Assembly (NCBI GenBank): GCA_030614945.1
Contig: JAUXAH010000003.1
Span: 1 to 26,169 of the forward strand
Length of the DNA stretch: 26,169 bases
Source: Phycisphaerae bacterium
GTDB taxonomy: Bacteria; Planctomycetota; Phycisphaerae; Sedimentisphaerales; SG8-4
Reading direction: 5' to 3'
Notes under the pieces: generated by a model
Database searches by the model: none
The model's input: the letters and a program-made list of their open reading frames with translations, nothing else
What the model was told of the DNA's origin: nothing
Made by a program: the position numbers and the translations under genes
In this document: positions 23,317 to 26,169 of the stretch, piece after piece
How positions within the stretch are numbered: the first letter of the stretch is position 1
Layout of the letters: each line of letters starts with the position of its first letter

Positions 23317-25206
23317 TCAGCCGGGATTGATGTCTTCAACAATAACTTCATCTTCGTTTTGGCCGCATATTTCGGTCACTCGCAGCACTTCCTCTATTGT
23401 CGTTAAGCCCCCCTTTACTTTTTTAATCCCATCATCAAACAAATTTGGCTGTCCGCTTTCACGAAACACGCGGCGCATGTTACTAACCGAAGCGTCTTTG
23501 TTAATCATATCTCTGTATCTGTCGTCAATAACCAACAGCTCATAAATACCCACTCTGCCTGTATAGCCCGTGTTCCTGCAGTAGTCACAACCGCTACCAT
23601 GAAAAAGCTGTTCCGGCTTGACCCCCGTTTTTTTCACATATTCGCGCATGCTTTTGGGGACCTTGTAAATCTTTTTGCACTTCGGACAAATCTTTCTGAC
23701 CAATCGCTGAGCAAGCACTGCATTCAATGATGCCGCTATCAAGTACGCATCAATGCCGATATTGACCAATCTCGTGATACTGCTGGCCGCATCATTTGTG
23801 TGCAGTGTTGAAAGTACCAGATGCCCCGTCAAAGCGGCTTGCACTGCTATACGAGCCGTCTGATTATCCCGAACCTCACCTATCATTATGATATCGGGGT
23901 CCTGACGCAGAAAACTCCTCAGTGCCGTAGCAAAGTCGAGCCCAATCTTTTCGTTCGCCTGCACCTGATTGCAAAAATCAAGCTCATACTCCACCGGGTC
24001 TTCAACTGTCGATATGTTCAATTTATCACCGTCCATCTGGCACAGTGCCGAGTACAGCGTAGTGCTTTTACCGGAACCGGTGGGGCCTGTAACAAGCAAA
24101 ATCCCGTGAGGCAGCGCTATTTGCTCATGAAAGGCACGCATTACCTTAGGCTCCATACCTAACTGTTTCATGTCCCGCATAATCGATTTACTGTCCAGCA
24201 CACGGATAACAACTTTTTCTCCGCGATTTGTCGGCAGTGTCGAAATCCGTAAATCAATTCCTCTGCCGCCCACGGAAACCTTAACTTTGCCGTCCTGCGG
24301 CAGTCGACGTTCGGAAATATCAAGATTGGACATAATTTTAATGCGTGAAACCACAGCAGGATGCATCTTTAACGGCGACTGCTTTGTTTCAAAAAGCACC
24401 CCGTCTATGCGGTACCTTATTTTCGTAAATTCATCTTTCGGCTCAATATGAATATCACTGGCCCCTTCGCGTATTGCATTGCTAATCAGATAATTAACGA
24501 ATTTAATAACAGGCGATTGGCCCGCCATTTTTTCGAGGTCTTCAAAATCCCTCTTCTGCTCCTGAACGACCTCCACATCCGTCATATCACTGATGATATC
24601 GTCAAGCTGGTAATCAACCTTTTCTTCATCGAAGAGTTCGCAGGCTTTGCTTATATCTTCGTCGAGGCATACGACCACCTCGACGTTCATCCGAGTTTGC
24701 CTTTTAACATCTTCGACGACAAAGAGGTCGGAGGGTCGGCTCGTTGCCACAACCAGGGTTTCGCCCTGTAGTCCTTGGGACTCCTTACGGAAAGCTATGG
24801 GCATAATGCGGTTGCTCTTTATGTAGTCAAGCTCAAGTTTATCAAATGCCTCCCTGTCAACCTGTTTCGGCTTGACCCGGCGAAACTCGAACCCATATAA
24901 GGTCGCTGCGGCCATTGAAATCTCTGTTTCATCAGCTAATTTCAATTCCTTGATTATCTGAGCGATGTCGCAGGCCGGTTTTTTTCCCTGCTTCCGTCTT
25001 ATCCCGGAGAGCTGGTCGGCGGTAATTTTTCCCATTTCGGAAAGAACATCAGCGATGTCACGGATATGAGCGGGACTGTCCTCTTGTGGACAATACAGGT
25101 TCGACAGGCCCTTGATTTCCTCCGTACACTCGTTATCCGGGTAATTGCTAATGTCGTTTTCGCCGGGCTGATTCTGTTTAAGTCCGAATCCAAAAAGCCG
25201 TGTCAT
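23317..25206 (-). CDS. GspE/PilB-type secretion or pilus assembly ATPase
   Basis: The 629-residue protein has the N-terminal GspE/PilB (MshEN) domain (about 45-200), then the hexameric ATPase: SDIHIEPKD, Walker A GPTGSGKST (374-382), Asp box VEDPVEY (401-407), Walker B DPDIIMIGEVRDNQT (436-450) and the His box TGHLVLSTLHTNDA (460-473). Cys507, 510, 540 and 543 form the tetracysteine Zn motif seen in T2SS GspE and type IV pilus PilB. It powers pseudopilus or pilus extension at the inner membrane; which of the two is unclear, since no other T2SS or pilus gene is in the window. Five extra residues (SQGLQ, 143-147) in the N-terminal domain are read from a short dispersed DNA repeat. Confidence 0.93.
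   Translation of the reverse strand: MTRLFGFGLKQNQPGENDISNYPDNECTEEIKGLSNLYCPQEDSPAHIRDIADVLSEMGKITADQLSGIRRKQGKKPACDIAQIIKELKLADETEISMAAATLYGFEFRRVKPKQVDREAFDKLELDYIKSNRIMPIAFRKESQGLQGETLVVATSRPSDLFVVEDVKRQTRMNVEVVVCLDEDISKACELFDEEKVDYQLDDIISDMTDVEVVQEQKRDFEDLEKMAGQSPVIKFVNYLISNAIREGASDIHIEPKDEFTKIRYRIDGVLFETKQSPLKMHPAVVSRIKIMSNLDISERRLPQDGKVKVSVGGRGIDLRISTLPTNRGEKVVIRVLDSKSIMRDMKQLGMEPKVMRAFHEQIALPHGILLVTGPTGSGKSTTLYSALCQMDGDKLNISTVEDPVEYELDFCNQVQANEKIGLDFATALRSFLRQDPDIIMIGEVRDNQTARIAVQAALTGHLVLSTLHTNDAASSITRLVNIGIDAYLIAASLNAVLAQRLVRKICPKCKKIYKVPKSMREYVKKTGVKPEQLFHGSGCDYCRNTGYTGRVGIYELLVIDDRYRDMINKDASVSNMRRVFRESGQPNLFDDGIKKVKGGLTTIEEVLRVTEICGQNEDEVIVEDINPG
24770..24791. repeat. Short dispersed element, copy 2
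   Basis: It matches 22169-22190 at 21 of 22 positions. It falls in the GspE/PilB gene where homologues read directly from an FRxE-like residue into GETLVVA, here interrupted by SQGLQ. Confidence 0.75.
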
Positions 25207-25238
25207 AATTGCAATAGTATCCTCAAAATTGTTTTTGT

Positions 25239-25313
25239 TTTAACCACGGATTTCACAGATTTCACGGATTTGAGGTTTTTTATTTTCATTTTCTCCGTGT
25301 AATCCGCGGTTTA
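25239..25313. repeat. Inverted pair of ACGGATT repeats
   Basis: ccacggatt-tcacagatt-tcacggatt (from 25243) is followed by the inverse form tccgtgtaatccgcggtt (about 25294-25311). The two arms could form a long imperfect hairpin just upstream of the GspE/PilB start. The first arm is a copy of the repeat at 21478. Confidence 0.75.
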
Positions 25314-25449
25314 TAATTCGTTGGCGATGGAGCATACAAAACGAAGCACAAAGAGCTCCCTGAAAACCGTCAAATAAAATATAAATAATAATTCCGACCC
25401 AATCAAATCAGTTCACGGGAGAAAAACGGCACTTTCTCTGCGTCCGATA

Positions 25450-25564
25450 GTCCCGCACCAATTGAGCTTAGGCTCACGCCGTAAGTTAGCCGTTGGTCTT
25501 ATGGGGCTCACGCCTAATTGGTGCGGGACGAGATTGCCACGGCCACATTTTGCGGCCTCGCAAT
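25450..25564. repeat. Two adjacent inverted repeats
   Basis: gtcccgcaccaatt (25450-25463) is exactly inverted at 25516-25529, with direct copies of ggctcacgcc (25471-25480 and 25505-25514) in the loop. Directly after it attgc...gcaat (25533-25564) encloses two ggcc blocks. No gene is visible in 25314-25624; the stretch is repeat DNA, and part may act as terminator of the DUF1080 gene. Confidence 0.7.
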
Positions 25565-25624
25565 GACAATTCACCGATTCGGATGTAACGGAGCACTACC
25601 CCCCTGTTCGTTTAATTTTTATCT

Positions 25625-26169
25625 TTAAGTCGGTGGAATCTCACGGATAAATACGTTTCTGAAATACAGCAGGCTGCTGTGGGACTGAAGCTCTATCTGG
25701 CCCACCGGGTAGATGGGCTTGTCCCGCTCCCAATAGTTCTCCAGCACGACGTTATCAACCACCAGCACGTCATTGAGGTACACGGTTACGCGCTCGCCGG
25801 TCATAATAATCCTGAATGTGTTCCATTGGCCAACCGGATTGTCGGCACATTTCAGCGGTTTGCTGGGCCCTTTCTTGTTCTTGTACAGCCCGCCGGAGCC
25901 TTCCGGCCGCTGCACAGGGTCCCATATCTGCACCTGCGGCGAGCCCCGCAGAGAGAGCCCGCTGTCCCCGCCGGCTTCGATTTTCCAGTCGACCAGCAGC
26001 TCGAAATCGCCGTAGTCCTTCCCAGTGCAGAGGCTGTGTCCCTTGCCGTCAAAAACCAGCACACCGTCAACCACCTGCCAGTGGGCGTGCATATGCTCGT
26101 CCGCTTTGAGCTGGGCCTTTGCCAAATCCTGAGGGCTCATCCCGGCCCGAGCTACCGGATTGTCGGCAC
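25625..26169 (-). CDS. DUF1080 (3-keto-disaccharide hydrolase-like) domain protein, 5'-partial
   Basis: The frame is open to the right window edge (ADNPVARAGMSPQDLAKAQL), so the ATG at 26140 is internal and about 181 residues of a larger protein are visible. They form a nearly complete DUF1080/LamG-like beta-sandwich: HWQVVDGVLVFDGKGHSL, DYGDFELLVDWKIEAGGDSG, LRGSPQVQIWDP, NPVGQWNTFRI, VTVYLNDVLVVDNVVLENYW and PIYPVGQIELQSH...YFRNVFIREIP. Such proteins are numerous in Planctomycetota and Bacteroidota, usually exported, and act on or bind carbohydrates; 3-keto-disaccharide hydrolysis is known for some members. It has the highest G+C content in the window. The part before the window is likely to hold a signal peptide and perhaps another domain. 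Confidence 0.9.
   Translation of the reverse strand, partial: ADNPVARAGMSPQDLAKAQLKADEHMHAHWQVVDGVLVFDGKGHSLCTGKDYGDFELLVDWKIEAGGDSGLSLRGSPQVQIWDPVQRPEGSGGLYKNKKGPSKPLKCADNPVGQWNTFRIIMTGERVTVYLNDVLVVDNVVLENYWERDKPIYPVGQIELQSHSSLLYFRNVFIREIPPT

Overview
The window falls into two parts that differ in base composition and in likely origin. Positions 1-8441 are AT-rich (about one third G+C by eye) and hold a same-strand cluster for building a surface glycan: two GT4 glycosyltransferases, a PaaK/CapK-like adenylate-forming enzyme, a GT9 heptosyltransferase-like enzyme, a methyltransferase, a WbqC-family protein, a PIG-L deacetylase, a WecA/MraY-type lipid-carrier sugar-phosphate transferase and a small membrane protein. 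The style recalls low-GC, polysaccharide-rich bacteria such as Omnitrophota. From about 9 kb on, base composition is balanced to moderately GC-rich, and gene content points to Planctomycetota (Phycisphaerae/Sedimentisphaerales-like): a DUF1080 protein, sigma/zf-HC2 regulators, and dispersed 'ACGGATT' and palindromic repeats. These taxonomic calls are inferences from style, not from a database search.

The switch between the parts lies in a gene-poor stretch (8442-9060). It contains a nested MITE-like inverted-repeat element (8581-8771) and the 3' half of a tRNA-Arg(CCT) starting at its anticodon loop (9015-9056). That is the usual footprint of tyrosine-recombinase integration into a tRNA gene. 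A second tRNA tail (tRNA-Ser-like, 18512-18536) sits about 9.5 kb further on. The left part could therefore be an integrated island, or the contig could be chimeric.

Between the two tRNA remnants lie two divergent gene sets. The minus-strand operon (12890 to 8977) encodes a sigma-70-family factor with a Cys-rich N-terminal extension, a soluble zf-HC2 anti-sigma-like protein with a HEAT-like C-terminus, a Lon-type (S16) protease domain without an AAA+ motor but with its Ser/Lys dyad, and a four-TM protein. This sigma/anti-sigma/Lon set resembles in logic the CRISPR-associated CalpS/CalpT/CalpL cascade, but no CRISPR array or SAVED domain is visible. The plus-strand operon (13627 to 17047) encodes a Zn-finger protein, a two-TM protein, a HerA/VirB4-like ATPase with a C-terminal nuclease-like motif, and a disordered protein with repeated IENPP motifs and a Zn knuckle. 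A small minus-strand gene (13062-13505) lies between them, and an N-terminally truncated IS4-type transposase follows (17264-17986).

From 18630 to 23203 the minus strand carries a divergent Hsp70 module: a lidless DnaK paralogue, a TerB protein with a J-like domain lacking HPD, and a two-TM protein ending in a GrpE-like domain. The linker of the GrpE-like protein is built largely of DNA palindromes. Upstream on the same strand are a GspE/PilB secretion or pilus ATPase (23317-25206), a repeat-rich gap, and the C-terminal part of a DUF1080 protein at the window edge.
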